Shown one piece after another: positions 10,304 to 20,092 of a stretch of DNA of 64,000 nucleotides. This DNA is from Branchinecta lynchi. Taxonomy: Eukaryota > Arthropoda > Branchiopoda > Anostraca > Branchinectidae. Position 1 is the first letter of the stretch, and each line of letters begins with the position of its first letter. The translations under genes and the position numbers were made by a program. Below the pieces are notes generated by a model. That model had not been told where the DNA came from and did not search any database. It saw only the letters and a list, made by a program, of their open reading frames with translations. The stretch covers positions 19,238,030 through 19,302,029 of the forward strand of contig JAKZAP010000016.1 in the NCBI GenBank assembly GCA_023053575.1. The letters run 5' to 3'.

Positions 10304-11382
10304 ACAAATCCTCCGTGAAAATGAAAGTAGTTACTAGTTAATAATGTTCTGAACGCATTGTATTGTGACAGCAACACTTTGGTTTTGTCCCGTTTTTACG
10401 GCACTTGCAGCTTCGCTCAAGTGCCATGGTACTTTTCGGTCACTTTTCGGTCTGTCGGTCAGTCCGTCTGTCGGTCCACTGTTCTCGAGTTAGGGCACTT
10501 CCAGAAGGGCTAGGATCATGGAACTTTGCAGGCATATCAAGGACCCGACCAGACTAACTTGGTCCTTTGCCCGATCCGACCATTGTGGGGGGAGGGGGAG
10601 ATGGCGGAATCCGGAATTTAGGGGCATGCATAACTTTCGAACAGGTGATCGGATCTTAATGAAACTAGATATCTGGAAAGACCTCATGTCTCAGATGTCT
10701 TATTTCGAGTCCGGAACGAATCAGATGAATGTGGGGGAGAGGTCGGAGGGGGAACCGGAAATCTTGTGTCTTGCTTAGTAGTCCGACCGCCAGGTCCTGA
10801 AAATGTGACACCCCCCTAACCCAAACGGTACAGTAGGTTTAAAAGTGGATTCCGACCAAATCGAACACGCCGATTCCGAATATGCCGAACTGGTTCCGGA
10901 AACGATGGCTTAAAGTAGAAATGAAGCTCGATGCTGTTCCATTATTTCCTCTCTACAAGAAGTATCGCTCTAAAACACAGTAGGTTGAAAAATGGATTCC
11001 GAACAAATCAAACCCGCTGATTCCGAATATGCCGATAATAAATTCCGGAATAGGTGGCTTAAAGTAGAAATGAAGCCTGATGCTCTTCCATTATTTCTTC
11101 TCACTAATGAGTATAGCTATCAAACACAGTGGTTGAGAAATGGATTACAACCAAATTGAACCCGTTGATTATGAATATACCGTTACTAAGTAAGTAGACC
11201 TGAAACCTGATAAGTTATTCTCCTCCTCAGAAACAAGTGCCATCATCTGGTATAGTGGGCTACTGTCGGCAGAAAAGTTATTCTAACCAAATTGAACCCG
11301 CTGATTCCGTGTGCCAGGAATAGACACTCGTTGATTAAGGATGTGATGCGAGTCTGTTGCTTAATAACCTAAGTTCGCTGGA

Positions 11383-11607
11383 ATGAATCAACAACTACAG
11401 GGATTACAACTAGTTCAACTAGTATGCTCGTGTATTGAAATGTCGCCCGAAATATCTAAAGCACAAAAAGACGAGTTGAATGGGACACACAAATCTCAAA
11501 CTTTGCCAACGTTGCTTCACAAAATCAAATTCCCTATTCTTCATCCGAGTCGACAGAGCACCTGCCCCCATACGAACATTTTCACGGCAACAATCGAGGT
11601 AGTGTAA
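11383..11607 (+). CDS. Small ORF conserved in both copies of the TIR element
   Basis: A 74-codon frame starts MNQQLQGLQLVQ and contains GTHKSQTLPTLL. The other element copy has the equivalent frame at 40076-40297 on the minus strand, with only a few residue changes. I do not recognise a domain. It may be a remnant exon of the element's original gene; conservation may only reflect recent common origin. Confidence 0.3.
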   Translation: MNQQLQGLQLVQLVCSCIEMSPEISKAQKDELNGTHKSQTLPTLLHKIKFPILHPSRQSTCPHTNIFTATIEVV

Positions 11608-11848
11608 AAACGAGTTCTTGTACCCCTCCTATACCCCTCTCTAAGAAATTAAATTGTGCAAACTTCGTCGGGTGCACCCGAGAAGTTCAAGTCTTGTCGG
11701 TACAACAGGTTAATTAACGTCCATTCGTCTTCACATCAGGTTCTTTAGTACCATTTACTACACGTTCTACCATTTACCACAAACCTGCATTGTTCGCATT
11801 CAAGTAACGGTTCACATAATAAACAAACCATACAGACTGAGCTGCAAC

Positions 11849-12082
11849 CAAGGCCGTATCGATGGGGGGGTTAGGGGGTTGAGTCCCTCCCCCCCACATG
11901 CACAAATCATAATTTGTCTAGGCTTTTCCCTCTGATCTATGTGTTTTTTGTACTTTTTTGTCCGACCAGCAGGCAACCCCCCCCCCAGAGGCTTTTCCCT
12001 CTGATCTATGTGTTTTTTGTACTTTTTTGTCCGACCAGCAGGCAACCCCCCCCCCCCCCCGAAAGTCACCCCCCCCCTCGAA
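11849..12082 (-). mobile_element. MITE (CAAGGCCGTATC end) nested in TIR element copy 1
   Basis: It begins CAAGGCCGTATCG after GCTGCAAC (11841-11848). It contains poly-C/G tracts and a tandemly doubled 70-bp block (TTTTTTGTACTTTTTTGTCC). The far TSD and some neighbouring host sequence are deleted here, judged against the intact counterpart at 39689-39840. Confidence 0.65.
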
Positions 12083-13347
12083 AGTTCATCTACATTGTTT
12101 CCCCTGTTAATAGTCAGAAATCAAATATTTTGCCTTTTACGGCGTTCTCTGAGTAAGTAGCAAGAAAGTCTGATCTTTAGTTGCTTTTACTGTCATGTTT
12201 GTTTCGCAATTTTATCTCCTCTTCCGTGTCTTCTCTGTAGGGTTAACTAATTAAGGGCGATTCTTGCTTGTGCGCACTACCAGTTGAGCAATTCTCAACT
12301 AAAATCGGTACTTTTCACGGAAGGGGTCTAACACTTCCAAAAAGCAAGAATAAACGAAAACAAAAAAGTGTTTTTAGGAGTTAAGCCAGCGTCGGATACC
12401 ACCGTTCCAAGCATATTCTGAATCAGGATTTTTTGGCCTACAAAATGGTATCGTCAGACTGACTGTACCTTTTGGGTCGGGTGTTTTCGAAACTAAGCGT
12501 CTTTTGACGAGCTGGCGGTCGGACTATAGAGTGGAGCTGTCGGGATGAAACTTTGTGGGAAGAACAAGCAAAAGCCCTAAATACATTATTGACAGAACTG
12601 GACCGGATTCGTGGACTGTGGGGAGAGTTGGAGGGGGGCTCCGGGATTCCGGTGATCCGAATTTTAGTTACTTCCTAGTGCGTTAGGACAATGAAACTTG
12701 GCAGGCAAATCAGGGACCCGACCAGATTAACCTGGAAATAGTCAAACTTCCCCATCCGACCATCGTGGGGGGAGTGTAGGTAGGGGGAATCCAGAAATAT
12801 ATATGTATGTATAACTTCCGAACGGGTATGATCATAATGAAACTTGATATTTAGAAAGACTACATGTCTCGGAATCCCATTTCAAGTCCGGACCGGATCC
12901 GATTAATGCGTATGTGGCGGCAGGGGTGTTGGAGGGGTGTACTGGAAACCTTGTGACACGTTTGGAGTGGAGCGATCGGAACGAAACTTGATGAGAAGAA
13001 CCAGCGCAAGCCCTATGTACATCAGTGACAGAGCCGGACCGGAATCGGGTACTGTGGGGGAGTTAGAGGGGGGAGCCGGAATTCCGGTGATCGCAAGTTA
13101 AGGTACTTCCAGACGTGCTAGGACCATGAAACTTGTCTTGAACATTGGAGACTGACACGATTGGCTTAGAAATAGTCAGTTCCCTGATGGGACCATCGTG
13201 GTGGAGGATTGGAGTGAGGGGAATCCAGAATCTTGAGGTATGTATAACTTTCGAACGGGTGATCGGATCTTAATGAAACTTGATGGAAAGACTCGTGTCT
13301 AAAATGTCCTAGGTCAAGTCCGGATGTAATCCGATTAAATTTGGGGT

Positions 13348-13374
13348 GGGGGGGGGGGGGGGGGGGGGGGGGGG
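13348..13374 (+). repeat. 27-base uninterrupted G run
   Basis: Pure G tract inside the array element. It should form G-quadruplex structures and its length is likely unstable or poorly sequenced. Confidence 0.8.
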
Positions 13375-14079
13375 TAGGGGCGATAGGAAATCTTGTGACA
13401 CGCTTAGAGTGGAGCGATTGGGATGAAACTTAGTTGGAAGAACAAGTAGCCTGCAAGCCCTAGATACATCAGTGACAGAACCGGACAGGGTTCGGGTCCT
13501 CTGGGCGGAGTTGGAGGGGGGTGGGGTCCGGAATTCCGGTGATCGCGATTTAAGGTACCTCCAGATGTGCTAGGACAATGGAACTTGGCATAGAAATTAG
13601 ACACTTGACAAGATTGACTTCGAAATTGTCAGTTCACAGATCCGACCATCCCTTAAAACACTTATTCTAACCGCAAACTACCACAAATACTTTTAAGCAA
13701 TATATACATTTTCGTGATCTCTACGAGCTCATGATCATTTTTGCCTCTAAGGGTTTGCTTACAACTGAATTCCTTAAAGTACAAACAACACTTTTGAGTA
13801 AAGTATACATTTTCGTGCTATCGATGAGCGCATCATCATTTTGCTTCAAGAGTTTTGATTACAGATGAATTTCTGGTAGCCTTAAAGTCCACATCATCAC
13901 AGCCAAATGCAATACCAAACGATACATTCTCGTGGTTCCCAAGGATCCGACCTATGATCATTCTTATCTAAAGATTATGCTTACAAATGATCACAGCAAA
14001 CCCACTATTTGCCGAATTCCTACTTTCATCCTCTGACCCAGTCTTGCAAGTGCCATATGAGCTTCCAGCTCTTGTTGTG

Positions 14080-14620
14080 GTACTTGCAGCTCCGCTCAAG
14101 TGCCATATACCGATCACTTTTCGGCCGGTCGGTCGGTTCACTCATCTCGAGTTAGGGTATCTAGATGTGCTAGGACGATGAAACTTGGCAGGCCTATTAG
14201 GAACCCGTCCTAGCTAACTTGGAAATAGTCAGTTCCCCGATTCGACCACCGTGGGAGAGTGAAGGGATGGGGAATCCGGAATATTGACGTATGTGTAACT
14301 TTTGAACGGGGAATCGGAACATAGAAAGAAATGAAACAAATAACATTACTGTTAACAACAATAATGTAATGTAATGTAATGTTTATTTTTCACCCATCGT
14401 ACAGGAAAGAGAAAATGATGGAGTATAAAAAAGAAAGAAAGTAGAAAAACACAGAAAAAAGATCACACAACAAAGAACAAGAGCTACGAGCTCATATGGC
14501 ACTTGTTACGAGGAGGCACGGCTCGGTTATGTCAATGATATATCTAGTGTTTGCTAGGTGTCTTCCCACCAAGTTTCATCTCGATCCCTCCACTCATAGC
14601 ATCCTATAATGGAAAGAATG
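14080..14620. mobile_element. Array family 2 fragments plus a LINE 3' tail
   Basis: At 14085 a second family-2 start (ACTTGCAGCTCCGCTCAAGT) opens a short forward fragment. At about 14360-14420 is a probable LINE 3' end in reverse orientation with an (AATGT)n tail. At 14480-14510 is a reverse-oriented family-2 3' end (CAAGAGCTACGAGCTCATA), followed by one reverse module to about 14610. Confidence 0.5.
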
Positions 14621-15540
14621 CAAGAAACAAACAACACACACTGACAGAATTTACACTGATTAAAGCTTCTGCTGAGCTACATTAAGGCTAGGCTGAAAGC
14701 GCTCTCACCTTTCCCGAATAACAGATATAGGTCGTGCTACTCCATACTTTGAAGACAATCTGCTATTACTTGTCCAAGCAGATACCCTTAGCAGATACTT
14801 TACATATGTGTAAAAAGATTTACGAATGTCGTTCATATCTGAGCAGGAAAATAGCTTCCAAAAAGGTGCCAAAGCAATAACTTGCGGAACTACAAAGGAA
14901 TTATACATTTCCGCAAGAATAAATATATTAAATTTCAGTTTCTTAGAAACAAGGATTCCCTATTTCGTTCTGGCGTCACTCATGTTCTGCGAAAGAAGGA
15001 GATTAAAAAGATGAGATCAGGTTATTTTAAATATATCGAAATTATGTCATAGCCATACATTGACGGAGAAATTCAAGATGCAAGTGTGACCCTTTTGGAT
15101 GTTTCCTCATCGCTTTAAAAAATCATGGACAACAGGGCCCAACCAGCGCACGATGTCGTCCACTGCTTCCTGACCGAAGATTGAAAATTAAGTGTCTTTT
15201 TCTGCGTGTTTATGTGTTTTGTTTATTTTCTTCATTTTCTTCATTTACTCCGCCTTTTCAAAATGACAATTTGTTGAGGTTATGTAGCCTAAGTGGCCTG
15301 TCACACAACTCGAATTACCAAAGTCACATTAATCAATGGAACTAAACTTATTATTTGTTTAATATAATGTTTTGTAGAAAAGTATTTTGTGCGAAATTAT
15401 TTTCTTTTATATCACTATTAGTAATTGAAGTCTTTTTGTATTAAGTGTAATCGATAAATTGTTACATTGGTTTGAAGTTAATGTGGGTCTACTTTTCGAG
15501 TTCTGCGACAATTAGTATAAAGTCCAGAAGTAGTGTATTT
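14621..15540. other. No gene seen
   Basis: AT-rich sequence with only short frames. I recognise no repeats or domains. Confidence 0.4.
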
Positions 15541-15866
15541 AGATTTTTCGATATATCGATATATCGATATTTTCACTTTCGATATTCGATTTCGATATTC
15601 GATATTTCTTTAGTATGTTTCGCTGTAGGATATGTCTCGTTTCGCCTAAATTTACTAACGAAATTGTCGTTAAATAGCATCTTGCATTATCTCAAACTCC
15701 GGATAAATAAGAACTGAATTACGGAAAACATATTGCTCCAATTTCGGATATATAAATGTAGGTTATGTTGGATTATTTACAATAATTATGAGTGAAAAAA
15801 TATCGTTTTCGATATCGATATTTGGTCCGATATATCGATATCGAATATCGCCCAACACTAATAAGA
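15541..15866. repeat. TATCGATA-rich inverted-repeat element
   Basis: Two blocks of ATATCGATATATCGATA-like sequence at about 15547-15605 and 15800-15850 face each other across AT-rich DNA. The right end is ATCGCCCAACACTA, resembling TAGTGTTGGGCGAT termini of small hAT-like MITEs. The left end TAGTGTATTTAG matches only partly and no clean TSD is visible. Confidence 0.4.
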
Positions 15867-16151
15867 AGCTCTACGGTAAATACTATTAGTGTTATAACCA
15901 TTCTCTGTTTCGGCCCTGTTTTTGGATGTTCGGGCGACCTTAGAAGTCTTAGAACGGACAGTCCTTGTCCTTGAGTTGGCACCTGGCAAAGGGTTACCAG
16001 CGTCCAGCTCTAACATTCGTCCGTACAGTCGCTTATAGGCGCTGTCCTTGACCCAGTTGATAAGGGATCCGAGCCTAGTTTACTTGCAATAGTGCTGCTG
16101 TAGCACATTTTTCTTCTGCGCAAGATGCGGTTTTGGATTCATGCCTGCATG

Positions 16152-18504
16152 TTTTTGGGATCCCAAAATGTAAGTGGAAGTTTACCTATGACATCGTAAA
16201 AGTTGTCCGTCTGTTAGCACGATAACTCTCGAAGGGAATGAGATATTTTGATGAAACTTGGTGTGAGGACTCTTTGGGTTAAGGGTAAGGTCAAGTTCGT
16301 AGATGGGCTCTGTAGCCCTACATTTAGGGGTGGGGGAGGGGGTTCAAATTAAGGGGTAAACAAAATACTTTTAAACACCTAATGTGATAGTCGATTATGG
16401 GGTAAGAAGACAAGTTGAACAAGAATATGGACACATTTTCTTATCCGACAAGTAGTTCGCCCGGAAGCCGGCAAGAACCGGAAAGCTGGTTAAAAGTAAA
16501 AGTTTCATTTGTAGTTGATTAAATGTTAGATTTAGGGTAAGAAGACATGTTGAAGACGATGGTGAAAACCATTTTTTCGTCGGACGAGTAGTTTGTCCGG
16601 AATCCCTCAAAGCCGGAAAGTTGGTTAAAAGTAAAAGTTTGATTTGAAGTTGATTAAATGTTCGGTTTAGCGGTAACTAAACATGCTGAACACATATGTG
16701 AAAAGCCTTTCTACCCGGACAACAAATTCGTCCGGAATCCGACCAAAACCGGAAAATTTGTTAAAAGTAACAAGTTTTCTTTGAAGTTGATTAGATGACA
16801 AATTTGGGAGTAAGAAGAGGCGCTGAGTCTGTATATGACAATCATTTTTTAACCGGACATATAATTCGTGCGGAATCCGGTTGTAACCGTTTTTGGGATC
16901 CCAAAACGTAAGTGGAGGGATACCTATGACATCGCAAAAGTTGTCCATCTGTCCGTCCGTCCGTCCGTCTGTCCGTCCGTCTGTAAGCACGATAACTCTC
17001 GAAGGGAATGAGATATTTTGATGAAACGTGGTGTGAGGATTCGCTGGGTCGTCGGACCAGTCAAGTTCGTAGACGAGCTTTGTAGCCCTACATTTAGGGG
17101 TGGGGGAGGGGGTTCGAATTAAGTGGCAAACAAAACATTTTGAAACAACTAATGTTATAGTCGATTATGGGGTAAGAAAACGTGCTGAACACGACGGTGA
17201 AAACCATTATGTCATCGGACAAGTAGTTCGCCCGGAATCCAGCCAAAACCGGAAAGTTTGTTGAAAGTAAAAGTTTTATTTGAAGTTGATTAGATGTTCG
17301 AATTGGGGGAAGGAAGACATGCTGAAGACGATGGTGAAAACTATTTTCTCAACGGAAAAGTATTTCGCCCGGAATCCGGCCCAAACCGGAAAGTTTGTTG
17401 AAAGTAAAAGTTTTATTTGACGTTGATTAGATGTTCGATTTAGAGGTAGGAAGACATGCTGAAGATGATGGTGAAACTAATTTCTCGACGGACAAGTATT
17501 TCGACCGGAATCCGGCGCAAACCGGAAAGTTTGTCAAAATTAAAAGTTTTATTTGGAGTTGATTAGATGTTCGATTTAGGGCAAGAAGACATGCTGAACA
17601 CTTATGTGAAAAAATTTTTCTACCCGGACATTTAGTTCGCCCGGAATCCGGCCAAAACCGGAAAACTGTTGGAAGTTAAAGTTTTATTTCTAGTTGATTA
17701 AATAAGCGATTTAGGGGTAAGAAGAGATGCTGAGTCCCTGTATGACAATCATATTTTACCCGGACATATAGTTCGACCGAAATCCGGCTGGAATCGGAAA
17801 ATTTGTTATAAGCTAAATTTTTATTTGAAGTTGATGAGATTACTGGGGAAAGAAGATACCCTGATTTCGTCTTTGAGCTTTCTTTTTTCGCCGGACAAGT
17901 AGTTCTGGAGTTCGGCCGAAACCGGGAAATTGGCAGAAGTGGCAGGAAGTTTTCGTCAAAACAGATATGACTTATAGGGGGAAACACACATGCTGAATTC
18001 ATATCTGAACTTGGTTTTCTCAGGTGATTAGCTATTTGGCCTTAATCTGTTTCTGAATTTTAATTGTAAAAATGTTCAAGGAGTCTGGCGATGACTGGAT
18101 CTGGCTAAGACAAGACCCAGTTGTCTGGATCAGATATTGAATTTTTGGGATCCTGTCGAAACCTTTGGTCTTGTTTTTTAAGTTAAAGTTTTATTTGCAA
18201 TTGATTAGATGTTCTTTTTAGAGACAAGGAGATACCGTACAGTTAATTCGATTCAGAATTTTCTTTTTTTGCCGGACAAGTAGTTCGCTCAGAATTCGGC
18301 CGAAACCGGAAATATGGCAGAAGTAAAGCAGGAAGTTTTGGTCAGTACCGTCAAAATAGATATGGCTTATAGAGGTATATCTGAACAAGGTTTTCTCTAA
18401 TGATTAGCCTGGCGAATACTGGATCTGGCGAAAACAAGACCCAGCTGTCTGGATCAAGTATTACATTCTTGGGATCCCATCGAAACCTTAGGTCTTGTTT
18501 CTTG
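16152..18504 (-). mobile_element. Helentron-like family 1, copy b (outer, interrupted)
   Basis: Reverse-oriented copy with its 3' palindrome TTTTGGGATCCCAAAA at the left edge and its 5' start (complement of AAGACCTAAGGTTTCGATGG) at the right edge near 18470-18500. Between them are diverged 137-bp units. It is split by copy c at 16889-18178; its own repeat units resume on the right with AAGTTAAAGTTTTATTTG. Confidence 0.6.
16889..18178 (-). mobile_element. Helentron-like family 1, copy c (nested in copy b)
   Basis: A complete-looking reverse copy. It has a 3' palindrome at about 16889-16906, a GTCCGTCC-type microsatellite at about 16945-16982, and several tandem units of about 137 bp (core CCGGAATCCGGCCAAAACCGG). 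The 5' block GGGATCCTGTCGAAACCTTTGG is near 18150. No ORF with a Rep or helicase motif. Confidence 0.6.
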
Positions 18505-20084
18505 CGGTAGCAGCACCTTGCAGAGGAGGGCGGACTTGGTTCGCGTCTTGCCGTCGCTGCCGTCTTCCTCGGAAGCAGCGCAGTGCAAAAACGAAACGGC
18601 CGAGAGGTGGACGTTGCAGCGTGCAACAAAAAGAGGCTCTAACGCCTTATAGAGAAATTGCAGCCTATCCGACGAAAACGGAAAATTCTACACCGTCATC
18701 ATGGGAGCATAATAATTTAACATCGCGATTGGAGGTATAGGACTTTCAACTTGGAAAGTTTATTACCGTCGTTTGGTCATCAAGCCAGTGACTTGCTGGA
18801 AACGTTAATTAGACTATTCCACGATCGTACAATTCCATTTTTGCAAAAGAGTTTCCATGGAAGTTAGAGCTGGAAGGCTTTCAAGTTTTAACGCAAAAGC
18901 AAAGTCTCAAATCCTGGTGTGTTTCTATTGATATATGATACCACGGTCTAATGTCGTTCTCGTAGTCAAAAGTATCTGATACCGCGGCGTTTTTGCAGTA
19001 ACCGTGGGATCTGTCAAGGTACCGTGGTGTCTGATATTCAGATAACAAGTAACTGTGAATACGACTTTAGACCGTGGTATTAGACCGTAAGTCGTCGATA
19101 ATTTAATTTCAAAGTTGAAAGTCCTATACTTCCTAATGTTGAAGTATTTTGTTACGATCCCGTCCGTTTTCGTCGGGTATTGTAGAGAGATTGCAACATA
19201 CCCGACGGAAACGGACGGGATCCTAACGAAAAAATTTAACATTAGGAAGTATAGGACTTTCAACTTTGAAATTAAATTATCGACGATTTATCGTCATTTT
19301 GAGCCACGGACTTGCTGATTGATGGAATGTTGATTGGGCAATTCCTTAACCGTATAATTCTATTTTTGCAAAAGAGTTTCATCCGTTTCCGTATGGTGCA
19401 ATCTCTCTACCATACCCGACGAAAACGGATGGGATCGTAACAAAAAATATTCAACATTAGGAAGTATAGGACTTTCAACTTTAAATTAAATTATCGACTA
19501 CTTATCATCATTTTGAGTCAGGGACTTGCTGGTTGCTGGAATGTTCATTGGGCTATTCCTTAACCGTATAATTCTATTTTTGCAAAAGAGTTTCAATGGA
19601 AGTAAGAATTTGAAGGCGTCAAAGTTTGTAAGCAAAGACGGGCTCTCGTCCTATTGATCGATTAAGACACCTTCAAACTCTTACTTCCATGGAAACAATT
19701 TTGCAAAAATAGAAATATACGGTTAAGGAATAGCAAAATTAATATTTCCAGCAAGTTCCTGGCTCAGAAGAATAATAAAACGCCGATAATTTAATTTCAA
19801 AGTTGAAAGTCCTATACTTCCTAATGTTAAATTTTTTCGTTACGATCCCGTCCGTTTTCGTCGGGTATGTTGCAATCTCTAGATGTGACGAAATGTTACC
19901 TCTCCGAATCTATTTTACAGCGGAGAATTCAAAAGTCGACCAAAGCACTACTGCCTGATGGAAAAATTTTGTGAAGTCCAAGCTTCGTTGGGGAGTTCCA
20001 AGAAGTAAGATTCTTTGTCATAACATAAATAGTGTATGGTTTTAGCCTTTCTGTCATTTTCAAGTGCCAGCATTGTTTTTTGTG
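18505..20084. repeat. Nested foldback hairpins
   Basis: About 19093-19285 forms a near-perfect palindrome with arms of about 92 bp (AAAGTTGAAAGTCCTATAC facing its complement). A larger inverted arrangement covers about 19286-19890, and a partial unit is at 18650-18900. The shared terminal motif is AGAGATTGCAACATACCCG. A GATACCACGG-rich stretch is at 18935-19080. No coding region. A relative lies at 61797-62170. Confidence 0.6.
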
Positions 20085-20092
20085 CACCCTGT

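Larger units (their letters stand above)
9503..10380 (+). other. Probable 3' untranslated region of the bZIP gene
   Basis: This AT-rich, gene-free stretch follows the bZIP stop codon. AATAAA signals occur at 9998-10003 and 10298-10303. It contains no copy of the window's repeat families until the array element starts at about 10398, consistent with host 3' UTR. Confidence 0.5.
10779..12526 (+). mobile_element. 1.75-kb TIR element inserted in the array, copy 1
   Basis: The termini are perfect 15-bp inverted repeats TAGTCCGACCGCCAG / CTGGCGGTCGGACTA. TAG flanks both sides (10776-10778 and 12527-12529). The surrounding array rejoins as its consensus GCTTAGAGTGGAG when the element is removed, so the boundaries are firm. 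A 3-bp TSD recalls PIF/Harbinger, but TAG is not the usual TWA. An inverted second copy lies at 39275-40797. Confidence 0.8.
10398..14077 (+). mobile_element. Array element family 2, copy A (interrupted)
   Basis: It begins with a stem-loop GGCACTTGC...CAAGTGCCAT, then a short GTCGGTC/GTCTGTCGG microsatellite. Long tandem modules follow, in which GATGAAACTTG, GATCGGATCTTAATGAAA, poly-G tracts and GGAATTCCGGTGATC recur in fixed order with a period near 450 bp. It ends at CAAGTGCCATATGAGC plus the small palindrome AGCTTCCAGCT near 14048-14077. The same start and end occur at 34773-38133. A 1.75-kb TIR element splits it at 10779-12526. No proteins; Helentron-like by analogy only. Confidence 0.55.
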
